A stretch of DNA of 32,202 nucleotides from a virus. Positions within the stretch are counted from its first letter, which is position 1. Each line of letters begins with the position of its first letter. Below, one piece after another: positions 8,512 to 15,693 of this stretch. Where the stretch lies: positions 1 to 32,202 of IMG/VR virus record IMGVR_UViG_3300035666_000110; one strand, written 5' to 3'. The position numbers and the translations under genes are program-made. Below the pieces are notes generated by a model. It searched no databases. It had not been told where the DNA came from and worked only from the letters and a program-made list of their open reading frames with translations.

Positions 8512-8820
8512 TTATCTTACTGTATTAATTAATCTGTATTGGTTCAATATTTGTTGTATGTCTCCTGGCACCCTTAATTGAACTCCAAGAGGAGGATATA
8601 TAGAATCACCAGGCAAACTATTCGCAGAAGCTATTATCCACCACAAGCTTGAATCTCCGTAAAAATCCAACGCCATGTTATCTAACCTGTCTCCTATAGT
8701 AGTTATCAAATACGTATCATCTTCTGTTATCGATATATCGGGATATATCGAATTCACATAGTATTTTTCTCCAGTTGTAGAGTTACTTGTTATGGGTATG
8801 TTTTGGTATCTGTAGTTCAT
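8512..8820 (-). CDS. 53: LysM-type baseplate protein, gp53/gpX-like (102 aa)
   Basis: Small baseplate component with a LysM-like fold. Residues 38-90 read ITTIGDRLDNMALDFYGD, then SLWWIIASANSL, then PPLGVQLRVP. This is the usual signature of phage LysM baseplate proteins (T4 gp53 C-terminal domain, P2 gpX): a 'GDrld.lA..fYGd..lWW.ia.aN' helix pair followed by a proline-rich loop and a final strand. In contractile tails such proteins stabilise the hub-wedge junction. The start codon overlaps the stop of the upstream 528-aa baseplate gene by one base (TAATG), so translation is probably coupled. The hub gene follows after 4 nt. At 102 residues it is shorter than T4 gp53 (about 196) and more like gpX in size, so the exact T4 equivalence is uncertain. 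Confidence 0.82.
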   Translation of the reverse strand: MNYRYQNIPITSNSTTGEKYYVNSIYPDISITEDDTYLITTIGDRLDNMALDFYGDSSLWWIIASANSLPGDSIYPPLGVQLRVPGDIQQILNQYRLINTVR

Positions 8821-10406
8821 TACTTATTGTATATCAAAGGCACTGATTGGCCTATGTTTTCTTTTCTAGGTAATATATTCATTATTGGTTTAAACGACAC
8901 TGATACTTCCACCACTTGAGGTAGTTGACCCATATCCTTATCTTCTTCTAAATTTATTTCCCAAGGTACATTTTGTGGTATAGTCAAATTAACGTTTTCC
9001 AAAAAACCAGGAACTCTATACATATAATCTCCAAGAGTCAATTTAATTATCGGAGCTCTCATTACGCTGCCTGCTCCTGATGGAGCGGTTGAGCCGTGAC
9101 TATAGTCAGGATATACTTGACTTACTAAGTGATTTAATTTTTTGTACATAGGTGTCATGTCTTGCCTACTTTGAGCAGCTACGATGAAAGAAAATCCAAT
9201 CGATCTATCAAAACCTTGATACGTGTAAAAATTTTCTCCCCTTCCTAAGTATTTAAATGAATTTAAATTTGCCGTGTGATTATCAGTTATCGCTGAAGAT
9301 ATGAATGCCCTAAACATTATTACAGAAGCTTCGTTTGGATCGTCGTTATTTATTGCTTCAAACGCAAATTTTATAATGTCTTTGTTAAATACTCCACTTA
9401 TGTCTTTGCTAAAAGGATTTTCTATTTCGCTAATCGTAAACAAAGATTGTCTATTCAGTCTATCTTCCGCGTCTACTATCGTAACTGTGTAGTCTTTAGA
9501 TTTGTTTCTTGTTCCTGGTTTACCTACACCCAATCGTTTTTGTATCGATTTTTCAGTATTCCATAAAATGTTACTGCCTCTATACTTTTCAAGATTTTCT
9601 CTAAAGTCAAAATTTAAATCCGTGTTTAAACTTGCGCTTTGTTGACTCAGTTGCGCGTAATTCATTGCGTTTGTGGCGGATTGTCTTGTAGTATCTTCGT
9701 ACCTACGAATAAGCGTAGATCCTAATCCATACACAGAGCCAGGACCACCCAAATAACTAAACATAGTACGAGGATTGGTAGATATTCCCATACTATTCAT
9801 CAAAGGCAAATTGGTGTTGTTTAACAGTATCTTAGATTGGTATAGCAAATACAATCTATTGCTTTGATATTGATTCGTTACGTTCTCTTGATTGACAATA
9901 TCGAAATAGTATTTAGAGTTGTAATCTAACGGAACTGTTCCTGCTCTTGGGTAGTGTACACCGGTGCCGGCTGCTCCTATTTGACTCAATGAATTTAAAC
10001 CCCTATTATATACTCGCGTATTCTCTAACAAGTTTGGAAGTATAGTGCTTCCACCCAAAGAGAGTCCCTTTCCTGTTTGCATCTTTGGATTAGAAAGTTG
10101 TAGACCAACTTGCTTATCTAGAAACACCTTTCCTTGAGAAGTCTTAAAGAATTGTTTTATTCTAAAAACGTCCAATTCTCCCCTAGAGGTGATAGTTTGC
10201 GCTCCTAAACTTAATGTTTGTCCTCCTCTCATTGGCCAGTCAGCACCAAACAATAGCTGATCGTTAAGAGTTCTTTGAGATCTTGGTTGAACTGTGTAGT
10301 ACGGGTTTGCAAATTGGACGAAGGGCTGCCCAGACCATCCGCCTCCGAGTCTATCTCGATCGTATTTTAAGTTAGTTAGATTACTTCTTAGGTCTATTAG
10401 TGGCAT
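8820..10406 (-). CDS. Baseplate/tail-tube junction protein, gp48/gp54-like (528 aa)
   Basis: Probable protein capping the hub and starting tail tube polymerisation. The C-terminal 90 residues (about 440-520) have the pattern seen in tube initiators: MRAPIIKLTLGDYMYRVPGF, ENVNLTIPQNVPWEINLEED, then PQVVEVSVSFKPI. This is a tube-like beta structure in which a conserved 'G.l.nv..ti....pWe' strand pair is followed by an 'evsvsfkp' strand. The N-terminal half (GGGWSGQPFVQFANPYY at about 21-37, FGADWPMRGG near 53-62) is not recognised and is much longer than in T4 gp54, which has about 320 residues. It lies between the tape measure gene (3-nt gap) and the LysM gene (1-nt overlap), the position of a tube-initiator or baseplate protein. 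Assignment to gp48 versus gp54 cannot be decided by eye. Confidence 0.72.
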   Translation of the reverse strand: MPLIDLRSNLTNLKYDRDRLGGGWSGQPFVQFANPYYTVQPRSQRTLNDQLLFGADWPMRGGQTLSLGAQTITSRGELDVFRIKQFFKTSQGKVFLDKQVGLQLSNPKMQTGKGLSLGGSTILPNLLENTRVYNRGLNSLSQIGAAGTGVHYPRAGTVPLDYNSKYYFDIVNQENVTNQYQSNRLYLLYQSKILLNNTNLPLMNSMGISTNPRTMFSYLGGPGSVYGLGSTLIRRYEDTTRQSATNAMNYAQLSQQSASLNTDLNFDFRENLEKYRGSNILWNTEKSIQKRLGVGKPGTRNKSKDYTVTIVDAEDRLNRQSLFTISEIENPFSKDISGVFNKDIIKFAFEAINNDDPNEASVIMFRAFISSAITDNHTANLNSFKYLGRGENFYTYQGFDRSIGFSFIVAAQSRQDMTPMYKKLNHLVSQVYPDYSHGSTAPSGAGSVMRAPIIKLTLGDYMYRVPGFLENVNLTIPQNVPWEINLEEDKDMGQLPQVVEVSVSFKPIMNILPRKENIGQSVPLIYNK

Positions 10407-10409
10407 TTG

Positions 10410-12599
10410 CTATTGGATTGCTTTTGATATTTTTCCTGTACCCACGTCCGTTGCTATTCTAGCACTATCTAGATTTAAGTATGTCGTAGTGTTATTTTCT
10501 ACGACTATAGCAGATTTTGTTTTTTCGATAGCGTTGTTACCTCCGGTTGTAGAAGTTTGAGTTTGCGCATTCGATCCTATGCTAGCAGAACCGACTTGTC
10601 CGGCCATAGAACCAAAATCTATCGATTTTAACACAGAACCTCCCATCTTTGCGGATCTTATTAAGTTTTCGTCTATTCCCGCTCCAAAAAAGTTAGCTGC
10701 ACTCATTATAGCGGCCGCTATGTTTCCAACTATATCGAACACTGTAGCCATCGTATTTTTTATGGCTTCTACTATTTTCATTATGTTTCCTGGCTTTGAC
10801 ACCCAATCGATCATCCGCTCTATCATCGGTACTATTGGTGAATTTTGTACGAAATCCGCGAAAGCCGATTTTATTTTATCCATTAATCCTGCTATTTTTT
10901 CTTGATTACTTGCGTTTAACATAGACTGTACAGCTTCTTGACCCAAAGCTGCGGTCATCTCTTTTTGAGTTCCGAATCTCTTAAGAGCTAATTGATATTG
11001 CTTTTGAGCGTTATCCGTGTCTTTGGCTCCTAATTTAGATAGTAACTCTTGTCTCTTTAACATTTCACCCATTTGATCCCTTGTCATTCCAAGAGCTTCA
11101 GCAAAAGATTCTGCTTGTATTCTATTCATTTTCATGAAGTCTGCAGAACTTCCCACTTGTGAATTTATTTCTGAAGCCGCTCCGGCCAAATCGTTGTTTA
11201 GAAATAGCTCTCTAGCTTTAGATAAGTTTATGGATCTACCGGTCAGCAATTGTGCTTCGAATTCTTTACTTATGCTTGATTCGAAATCTAAAAAAGAACT
11301 TGCCATAGAATCTAACTCTTTAAGATTCATTCCCATGGCTTTTACAGTAACTAGAGATTTTGCTAGTTGAGCAGGGTATTTTGCAAAAGATAAGCCTAAA
11401 AATCCACCAAGCTTACTCGCCTCACCCAACACTTCTTGATAGTTTAAGCTAACTCCAGTTGCTTGTTTTAATCCCTCAACTTGAGCTAAAACAGACTTAA
11501 GAGTATCTTTAGAGCTTTTTCCAGTTATTGTAGCTGACTCTGCGATGCTAGCTCTTGCTTGTTCGTCTAAACCCGCTATATCTTTTAATTGTATGTTTGT
11601 GTCCAATATCTCTTTAGACAAAACATTGTTAACTCCCAAAGCTTTTCCCAATTCTATTTGGGATTCGTACATGCTTCTAGCATTAGCTAATATACTACCT
11701 TGAGTAACTGAATATACGTTGAATTCCGTATTTAATTTTCTCGCTTCTAAATTAGACAATCCAAGTTGTCTACCGAATTTTGCGGTCTCGGAAGTAATAT
11801 CGACTACGTAATTAAACGCAGATATCATACCTTTAACCACTCCTCCAATAATCGGTATAGCCAACGCGGGATCGAATACACTGCCTAATAGCGATTTTCC
11901 TATAGACGCTGCACCTGCGCCTGCAACTTTCCAATAACCTCCTACCGTAGCTAAAGCTTTTTGAACTTTATTTAATTGGTTATCTTGATCGTTTATACTA
12001 TCTACAACTTGTCTCGCTTTTAAAGCCATGGCCGAATAAGCATCATCTCCAACTCCTAGTTTTTCTGCAAATATTTTCATCAAGTTTCCAGAAATTCCTA
12101 ATTGTCTAGATACTTGTTTTTCTTGTTTTACTAAATTTTGCCCTTGTATAACTTTTTTATGAGCTATTTCTAATTGTTTTTCAGCAGCGTACAGTGCAAT
12201 TGCTTCAAGATCTCCTTGCGATTGTAATAAATCGAGCATCTCTTTCTCTCTTACGCTACTATCAGCTATATTAGCAGTTAATTGCTTAGCTGCTGTAACA
12301 GTATCTTTGGCAGATTGACTTACTAATTTACTAAAATCTTGAAGCTTTTTAGTTTCTAAAAATTCTTTTTGTTTTAATTTTAATAGCTCTTGATTAACTT
12401 GCTTTGTATTAATCGTATCATTATTTAATGACGCAAGTCTTGCCTCCACTTTGCCGTAAGCGGAATCCATATTTTTAAGATCTCGTATTGCGTCTTTTAA
12501 TAAGTTATTAAAATCGCCTTGATCGTCAAGTATGTCTCTTAAACTTTGACGTAATAAATTGGGATCTACAGATTGTTGTCCTTGCGGTGGTTGTGCCAT
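10410..12599 (-). CDS. Tail tape measure protein (729 aa)
   Basis: Sets tail length and occupies the tube lumen before DNA ejection. The sequence is long and mostly helical. The first 220 residues are coiled-coil-like, with Lys/Gln/Leu repeats (VNQELLKLKQKEFLETKK near 68-85). A strongly hydrophobic Gly/Ala/Ile stretch follows at about 219-266 (AGAGAASIGKSLLGS, IPIIGGVVKGM). Another helical region comes next, and a second hydrophobic segment near 625-655 (IVGNIAAAIMSAANFFGAG). Two membrane-prone segments in a long helical protein downstream of the tube and chaperone-like genes are the usual mark of a tape measure. At about 1.5 Å per residue, a family rule of thumb, 729 residues would predict a tail near 110 nm. 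No peptidase or lysozyme motif is visible. T4 gp29 has 590 residues. Confidence 0.85.
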   Translation of the reverse strand: MAQPPQGQQSVDPNLLRQSLRDILDDQGDFNNLLKDAIRDLKNMDSAYGKVEARLASLNNDTINTKQVNQELLKLKQKEFLETKKLQDFSKLVSQSAKDTVTAAKQLTANIADSSVREKEMLDLLQSQGDLEAIALYAAEKQLEIAHKKVIQGQNLVKQEKQVSRQLGISGNLMKIFAEKLGVGDDAYSAMALKARQVVDSINDQDNQLNKVQKALATVGGYWKVAGAGAASIGKSLLGSVFDPALAIPIIGGVVKGMISAFNYVVDITSETAKFGRQLGLSNLEARKLNTEFNVYSVTQGSILANARSMYESQIELGKALGVNNVLSKEILDTNIQLKDIAGLDEQARASIAESATITGKSSKDTLKSVLAQVEGLKQATGVSLNYQEVLGEASKLGGFLGLSFAKYPAQLAKSLVTVKAMGMNLKELDSMASSFLDFESSISKEFEAQLLTGRSINLSKARELFLNNDLAGAASEINSQVGSSADFMKMNRIQAESFAEALGMTRDQMGEMLKRQELLSKLGAKDTDNAQKQYQLALKRFGTQKEMTAALGQEAVQSMLNASNQEKIAGLMDKIKSAFADFVQNSPIVPMIERMIDWVSKPGNIMKIVEAIKNTMATVFDIVGNIAAAIMSAANFFGAGIDENLIRSAKMGGSVLKSIDFGSMAGQVGSASIGSNAQTQTSTTGGNNAIEKTKSAIVVENNTTTYLNLDSARIATDVGTGKISKAIQ

Positions 12600-12605
12600 A
12601 GTTAA

Positions 12606-12614
12606 TATAAATAT
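12606..12614 (-). promoter_or_regulatory. TATTTATA element upstream of the tape measure gene
   Basis: Coding-strand ATATTTATA, 6 nt before the tape measure start. It lies inside a 14-nt near-palindrome TAATAT-TT-ATATTA. The short spacing is unlike the 16-26 nt seen before most other genes carrying the element, so it could be a chance match in a short AT-rich gap. Confidence 0.35.
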
Positions 12615-12621
12615 TACATGA

Positions 12622-12942
12622 CTACTTTTTTACTTTACTTATGTAAGGTTGAGATTTTTCGTTTTTTGCTATGTGATCCGGTATTTTGATTTTAGACATA
12701 TCTGTTTTGTTGGTCAACTGTTGTTTACCCGCAGCTTCCTCCCTGGCCTCTTTAACCTTTTCTAAGTGCTCTTGTATCTTTTTTAGATTAAACCTCCTGT
12801 AAGGTACAGGCATGTTCCACACTTCGGAATAATTGAATCCTCCACCTCCGTAGTAGGTCAATTCGAACACTTCGGTCATGAATTCTGACCTGTATTCTTT
12901 AGTGGGAAACATGGGCACTATTTTTTTGTAAGTGTCGTCCAT
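12622..12942 (-). CDS. Small gp51-like or tail assembly chaperone-like protein (106 aa)
   Basis: Probable assembly factor for the baseplate hub or the tape measure. It contains FELTYYGGGGFNYSEVWNMP followed by VPYRRFNLKKIQEHLEKV (about 26-63). The pattern is a Gly-rich turn, a 'W/YNMP..yR.f' motif and a Lys/Glu-rich helix. I associate this pattern with the small protein encoded after the gp26-like gene in T4-related phages, but I cannot confirm a gp51 match by eye. The C-terminal 40 residues are basic and look disordered. It lies 13 nt after the gp26-like gene and 22 nt before the tape measure gene. In other tailed phages this place, between tube and tape measure, holds the tail assembly chaperones. 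Confidence 0.65.
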   Translation of the reverse strand: MDDTYKKIVPMFPTKEYRSEFMTEVFELTYYGGGGFNYSEVWNMPVPYRRFNLKKIQEHLEKVKEAREEAAGKQQLTNKTDMSKIKIPDHIAKNEKSQPYISKVKK

Positions 12943-12955
12943 GCGTCGATCTTAA

Positions 12956-13714
12956 TTAATCTTGAGGGAAAAAGAAATCTGCGCCTATCGGTAGGCTAAC
13001 CAACTCAGTGGATCCATCTGCGAAGGTCGCGTTAATGTTCATATCCAAGTCTGGAGTTACGCTTCGCATATACTTTCTAAGCGGTGCGCTATCCCTTGAT
13101 ATTAAGTTACCAGAATCTATGTATTGTCTTATCGTAGCTTGAGATCTGTCTCCATTTATTGAAGTGAGTTGGTACTTTAATCTCGTAGTGTACTCACCAA
13201 TAGCGTCTTCTCCCAACACCCTCTTCGTAGATTTTATCTCTTGCTCTATCTTGTTATCGTCCTCTACGGTCAGTACTTTAAAAGTAACTACGTTTTTTGT
13301 GTACGGCAACTCGAAAGTGAACTCATTGTTTTCATTGTATACTGAGTAATCTACTTTCTTGTGATTGAGTTGTTGTAAGTCAACTTTAACCACCTCAAAT
13401 TCTCCAGTGATTGGGTGAGGGTACTTAAACGAGTACTCTGGTCCGTACGCTAATATTCTGGCAGCTATCAGCAGCATGTTCCTATCACCCAGGAGCAAAT
13501 CCTCGTACTTTATTTGAGATTTAATAAGAGATTTTAACATTCGCTCTATCGCGATGCCCTGTTTAAGCAGGTTCACGTTTGTGATGATGTCTTCCGTTTT
13601 TGCTGTCATGTAATACATCTCTACTTGACCAGAAGATAAAAGATTTGATTTTTGATAAAGTAATCCTTTTGAAGGAAGACTAATAGTTTCTGATGGAATT
13701 TCAAAATTTGTCAT
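12956..13714 (-). CDS. 26: T4 gp26-type baseplate hub assembly protein (252 aa)
   Basis: Resembles the T4 baseplate protein family that includes gp26 (Pfam T4_baseplate). The family order is visible: ISLPSKGLLYQK (about 11-22), a 'M..KTEDIITNVNLLKQGIAIERML' region (about 36-60), then EDLLLGDRNMLLIAARILAYGPEYSFKY (about 71-98). These are followed by a beta-rich half with LPYTKNVVTFKVLTVEDD. T4 gp26 has 208 residues, so this member is a little longer. Usual family members have a Cys-rich patch after the YG.EY motif; here it is YPHPITGEFE, without cysteines. In T4 the protein acts in hub assembly. Placement between tube and tape measure fits a chaperone-like role for the tape measure. A TATTTATA element lies 16 nt before the start. 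Confidence 0.8.
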   Translation of the reverse strand: MTNFEIPSETISLPSKGLLYQKSNLLSSGQVEMYYMTAKTEDIITNVNLLKQGIAIERMLKSLIKSQIKYEDLLLGDRNMLLIAARILAYGPEYSFKYPHPITGEFEVVKVDLQQLNHKKVDYSVYNENNEFTFELPYTKNVVTFKVLTVEDDNKIEQEIKSTKRVLGEDAIGEYTTRLKYQLTSINGDRSQATIRQYIDSGNLISRDSAPLRKYMRSVTPDLDMNINATFADGSTELVSLPIGADFFFPQD

Positions 13715-13730
13715 AATTGTAACTGTTTTC

Positions 13731-13739
13731 TATAAATAT
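13731..13739 (-). promoter_or_regulatory. TATTTATA element upstream of the gp26-like gene
   Basis: Coding-strand ATATTTATA with 16 nt between it and the ATG at 13714. It lies in the short gap after the homing endonuclease stop, so it would allow the gp26-like gene to be expressed independently of the inserted endonuclease gene. Confidence 0.5.
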
Positions 13740-13746
13740 GTATATT

Positions 13747-14487
13747 TTAAATTTTGTAATAAATTTTATGCGTATTTAAGAATTCGTAATACTTACTACC
13801 CTCTCTTCTTTTTATTCCTCTATTTAAGTAATCATGAATAAATGAATAATGCATGTTTAATTTTTTGGCCAATTCAGTAGCTGAAGCTGCTTCGTGTACA
13901 GTACCATCTTTTAAATTTTCGCAAACTACTTTTCCAAGAGATCCTATATTTTTATAAGCTTCTTTGGATCTATTTTTAGCTTTCTCTGATATTTTCTTCT
14001 TGGTACTTTCAGATCTTTTTTGGCCTACACTTTTGTTGCTGTTTATCCAACCCTCATTTAAGTATTTTTGAAGATCTTTAGCATCAATTTGTCTAATATC
14101 TTTAGTTATTGGATTAATTATCCACTTTTTGCCCTTATGCTTTGATCCTATATTTTTTTTGTGAGTTTCTGATTTTTTTCTTTTCCAAAAAGACATCAAA
14201 GTTTCCCTCGCTTGCTTATATTCTATTTCAGAGATTACTCTTTTACCATCATAAGACATTCTGTGAAATGACCAATATACTTTATGGCAATATATTGGAT
14301 GATGTTTGAAGCATTCTACAAGTATTTTGTGCGCCCTATAGTGCTCTTCCGGGGTTAATAATACTGTGCTACTTTTTTTATCGAAAGATTTTGGAATTAT
14401 GTGATGAGATTCGTAATAACCTCCATCGCCCTTTTGTCTATTTTGTGATATCGCTTTTCTAATTAATTTAAAATAAGTACTTAGCAT
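13747..14487 (-). CDS. Free-standing HNH homing endonuclease (246 aa)
   Basis: Selfish DNA endonuclease that would cut phage relatives lacking it and spread by recombination. An HNH centre lies near the N-terminus: SHHIIPKS at 27-34 with H28/H29, then LLTPEEHYRAH at 43-53 with H49 and H53. The asparagine often found before the LTPEEH segment is replaced by Ser/Thr. Downstream are DNA-binding modules typical of such enzymes: SETHKKNIGSKHKGKKW and SESTKKKISEKAKNRS (NUMOD3-like, about 106-122 and 159-174). An 'EGW' element lies near 145, and a final HTH-like NUMOD1 segment ASATELAKKLNMHYSFIHDYL at about 201-221. Flanking tail genes are intact, so it is an intergenic insertion, not intron-borne. 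Its gap carries a hairpin and a GGGAG ribosome-binding-like sequence, unlike its neighbours. Confidence 0.88.
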   Translation of the reverse strand: MLSTYFKLIRKAISQNRQKGDGGYYESHHIIPKSFDKKSSTVLLTPEEHYRAHKILVECFKHHPIYCHKVYWSFHRMSYDGKRVISEIEYKQARETLMSFWKRKKSETHKKNIGSKHKGKKWIINPITKDIRQIDAKDLQKYLNEGWINSNKSVGQKRSESTKKKISEKAKNRSKEAYKNIGSLGKVVCENLKDGTVHEAASATELAKKLNMHYSFIHDYLNRGIKRREGSKYYEFLNTHKIYYKI

Positions 14488-14490
14488 AAA

Positions 14491-14523
14491 AAAACTCCCT
14501 TTACTATAAATATTGGGAGTTTT
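14491..14523 (-). promoter_or_regulatory. Hairpin with TATTTATA in its loop, covering the endonuclease start region; possible terminator
   Basis: Perfect 9-bp inverted repeat AAAACTCCC/GGGAGTTTT with a 15-nt loop, followed by a run of T and then the ATG of the HNH gene. The 3' arm contains GGGAG 7 nt before the ATG, so the stem would hide a ribosome-binding site in transcripts coming from the tail tube gene. The loop carries the TATTTATA element; transcripts starting just after it would lack the 5' arm and expose the site. Stem plus U-run also fits a weak intrinsic terminator for the tube transcript. Both roles may hold. Confidence 0.65.
14505..14513 (-). promoter_or_regulatory. TATTTATA element in the hairpin loop upstream of the HNH gene
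   Basis: Coding-strand ATATTTATA with 17 nt between it and the ATG at 14487. The spacing matches the copies before the gp26-like, tube and fibre genes. If transcription starts 5-7 nt downstream, as at T4 late promoters, the mRNA begins at about the 3' arm of the surrounding stem. Confidence 0.5.
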
Positions 14524-14567
14524 ACTAAATTAATAATCTAGTTCAGTAAATTAGTTAGTATGATAGC

Positions 14568-15053
14568 TCAAAAGAGAATTTCACAGTAATCCATTCCAAG
14601 AGTCATGCTGATTTCCACCGCTTCTACTGCAGAAAAGTCGTAGTTTCCAAAATTTGCTTCCTTGATGAAAGCTCCTTTTATCACCCAAGAACTAGCTATG
14701 TCGCCCAACGGACCAACTACGTTCAAGTTTACGTCCTTTTTATAAAAATCTGAGTATCCGTCGCGGCCCGTTACTGATTCGTGGTGAAGTCTTACCCACT
14801 CCATCACAGCCTGCTGGCCAGAAGGAGATATGGGACTGTACAACCCAAGAGTGATGTCCCTCCACTCAGCTTTACCTTTTATCTTACGATATACGTTGAT
14901 GTGATCCAACTTTATCTCATTAAATGATACTCCTGGAGCGTCTGCCTTTTTAATCATATAGGCAGGAATACCGTCTATGTAAAATATGAAACGATGCTGT
15001 AACATCGGTTCGAAAGCGGTAAACATTATTTCGTTTGGAGAAAGTATTGGCAT
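14568..15053 (-). CDS. 19: Tail tube protein, gp19-type (161 aa)
   Basis: Forms the rigid inner tube of the contractile tail, polymerising inside the sheath. The length matches T4 gp19 (163). The family pattern is clear: an N-terminal strand MLQHRFIFYIDGIPAYMIKKADAP (about 17-40), a PGVSFNEIKLDHINVYRKIKGKAEW region (about 40-64), and ITLGLYSPISPSG. Then come a helix, a DGYSDFYKKDVNLNVVGPLGD segment, and the final strand pair WVIKGAFIKEANFGNYDFS, EISMTLGMDYCEI. It is 42 nt downstream of the 197-aa gene and follows the sheath gene by one gene, as in T4 where 18 and 19 are adjacent. A TATTTATA element lies 22 nt before the start; the leader is A-rich without a Shine-Dalgarno. Confidence 0.93.
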   Translation of the reverse strand: MPILSPNEIMFTAFEPMLQHRFIFYIDGIPAYMIKKADAPGVSFNEIKLDHINVYRKIKGKAEWRDITLGLYSPISPSGQQAVMEWVRLHHESVTGRDGYSDFYKKDVNLNVVGPLGDIASSWVIKGAFIKEANFGNYDFSAVEAVEISMTLGMDYCEILF

Positions 15054-15075
15054 TTTTCGTTTTGTTTTTTCTTTT

Positions 15076-15084
15076 TATAAATAT
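15076..15084 (-). promoter_or_regulatory. TATTTATA element upstream of the tail tube gene
   Basis: Coding-strand ATATTTATA preceded by GT, with 22 nt of A-rich leader before the tube start. It would allow high independent expression of the tube protein, one of the most abundant tail subunits. Confidence 0.5.
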
Positions 15085-15095
15085 ACGTATAACTA

Positions 15096-15689
15096 TTAAT
15101 TGCAGTACTTAGAATTTACTTTTACTTTGTTTCCTTCGTCGTCGACACGATAACATTGTCCATCTATCATTTTGTAAATTCTTTCGTACTCTTTTACCAA
15201 TTCTTTTTTGTCTTCTGGCTTTGGTTTGGCTTCTTGCACTTTTGATTTTATGTCTTCTGGTACTTTGGCAAGAATTTGAGAAAGATCGTCTCCCTCTTCA
15301 AGTCCTTCAGATATAGCGGGAACAGCTGCGCCTTCTTTATTTGCGAGTTTTTCTTTTACTTTTTTAGCTGCGGCTACTATGCTGTCTTTTGCTACAGCCA
15401 AACCAGCGCTTAACATCACTGTACCAGCAGTTGCTAATGTCATTACTTGTCCTCCTAAATCTGCCATGGCTTGACCTGGGTCAGTTGATGTACTCTTTAG
15501 TGCGTCTGCGATCGCCGGCCAATTGTCTGCAGTCCATTTACCCAAATCGTATTCCCAAGAACTACCAGTATATTCGTCAAGAGTTACTTTTACCATCTGC
15601 TCGTCTTCGGATTCCCTTATCAATTGTTTACTTACCGATTCGTAAAGTTTTTTTGGAACTTTTATTCTTAAAATTGTAGTGTCTTTCAT
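15096..15689 (-). CDS. Unknown protein between sheath and tube genes (197 aa)
   Basis: Not recognised. It starts with LRIKVPKKLYESVSKQLIRE, which reads like an N-terminal amphipathic helix, then an acidic-aromatic region with SSWEYDLGKWTADNWPAI (about 43-60). A hydrophobic Gly/Ala/Met stretch follows at about 73-105 (LGGQVMTLATAGTVMLSAGLAVA); it could be a membrane segment or a buried helix. A Lys/Glu/Pro-rich charged tail comes next (KVQEAKPKPEDKKELVKEYERI), and the end CYRVDDEGNKVKVNSKYC has two cysteines. It starts 4 nt after the sheath stop and precedes the tube gene, so it is co-transcribed with two of the most abundant tail proteins. In T4 nothing separates genes 18 and 19. A minor virion protein or an inserted accessory gene are both possible. 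Confidence 0.7.
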   Translation of the reverse strand: MKDTTILRIKVPKKLYESVSKQLIRESEDEQMVKVTLDEYTGSSWEYDLGKWTADNWPAIADALKSTSTDPGQAMADLGGQVMTLATAGTVMLSAGLAVAKDSIVAAAKKVKEKLANKEGAAVPAISEGLEEGDDLSQILAKVPEDIKSKVQEAKPKPEDKKELVKEYERIYKMIDGQCYRVDDEGNKVKVNSKYCN

Positions 15690-15693
15690 TTAA

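Noticed and set aside
12942-12990. Programmed frameshift joining the gp26-like gene to the 106-aa protein, as in lambda G/GT
   Set aside because: There is a T-rich stretch near the end of the first gene but no proper slippery heptamer, and the second gene has its own ATG 13 nt after the stop.
13747-14567. Group I intron carrying the HNH gene
   Set aside because: The tube and gp26-like genes are complete on either side, so no exon is split and no intron is required.
15076-15084. Reading TATAAATA on the plus strand as ordinary T4 late promoters
   Set aside because: In this orientation every copy would transcribe antisense to all genes. The consistent placement before minus-strand starts makes a sense-strand role more likely; kept only as the reverse-complement puzzle described above.
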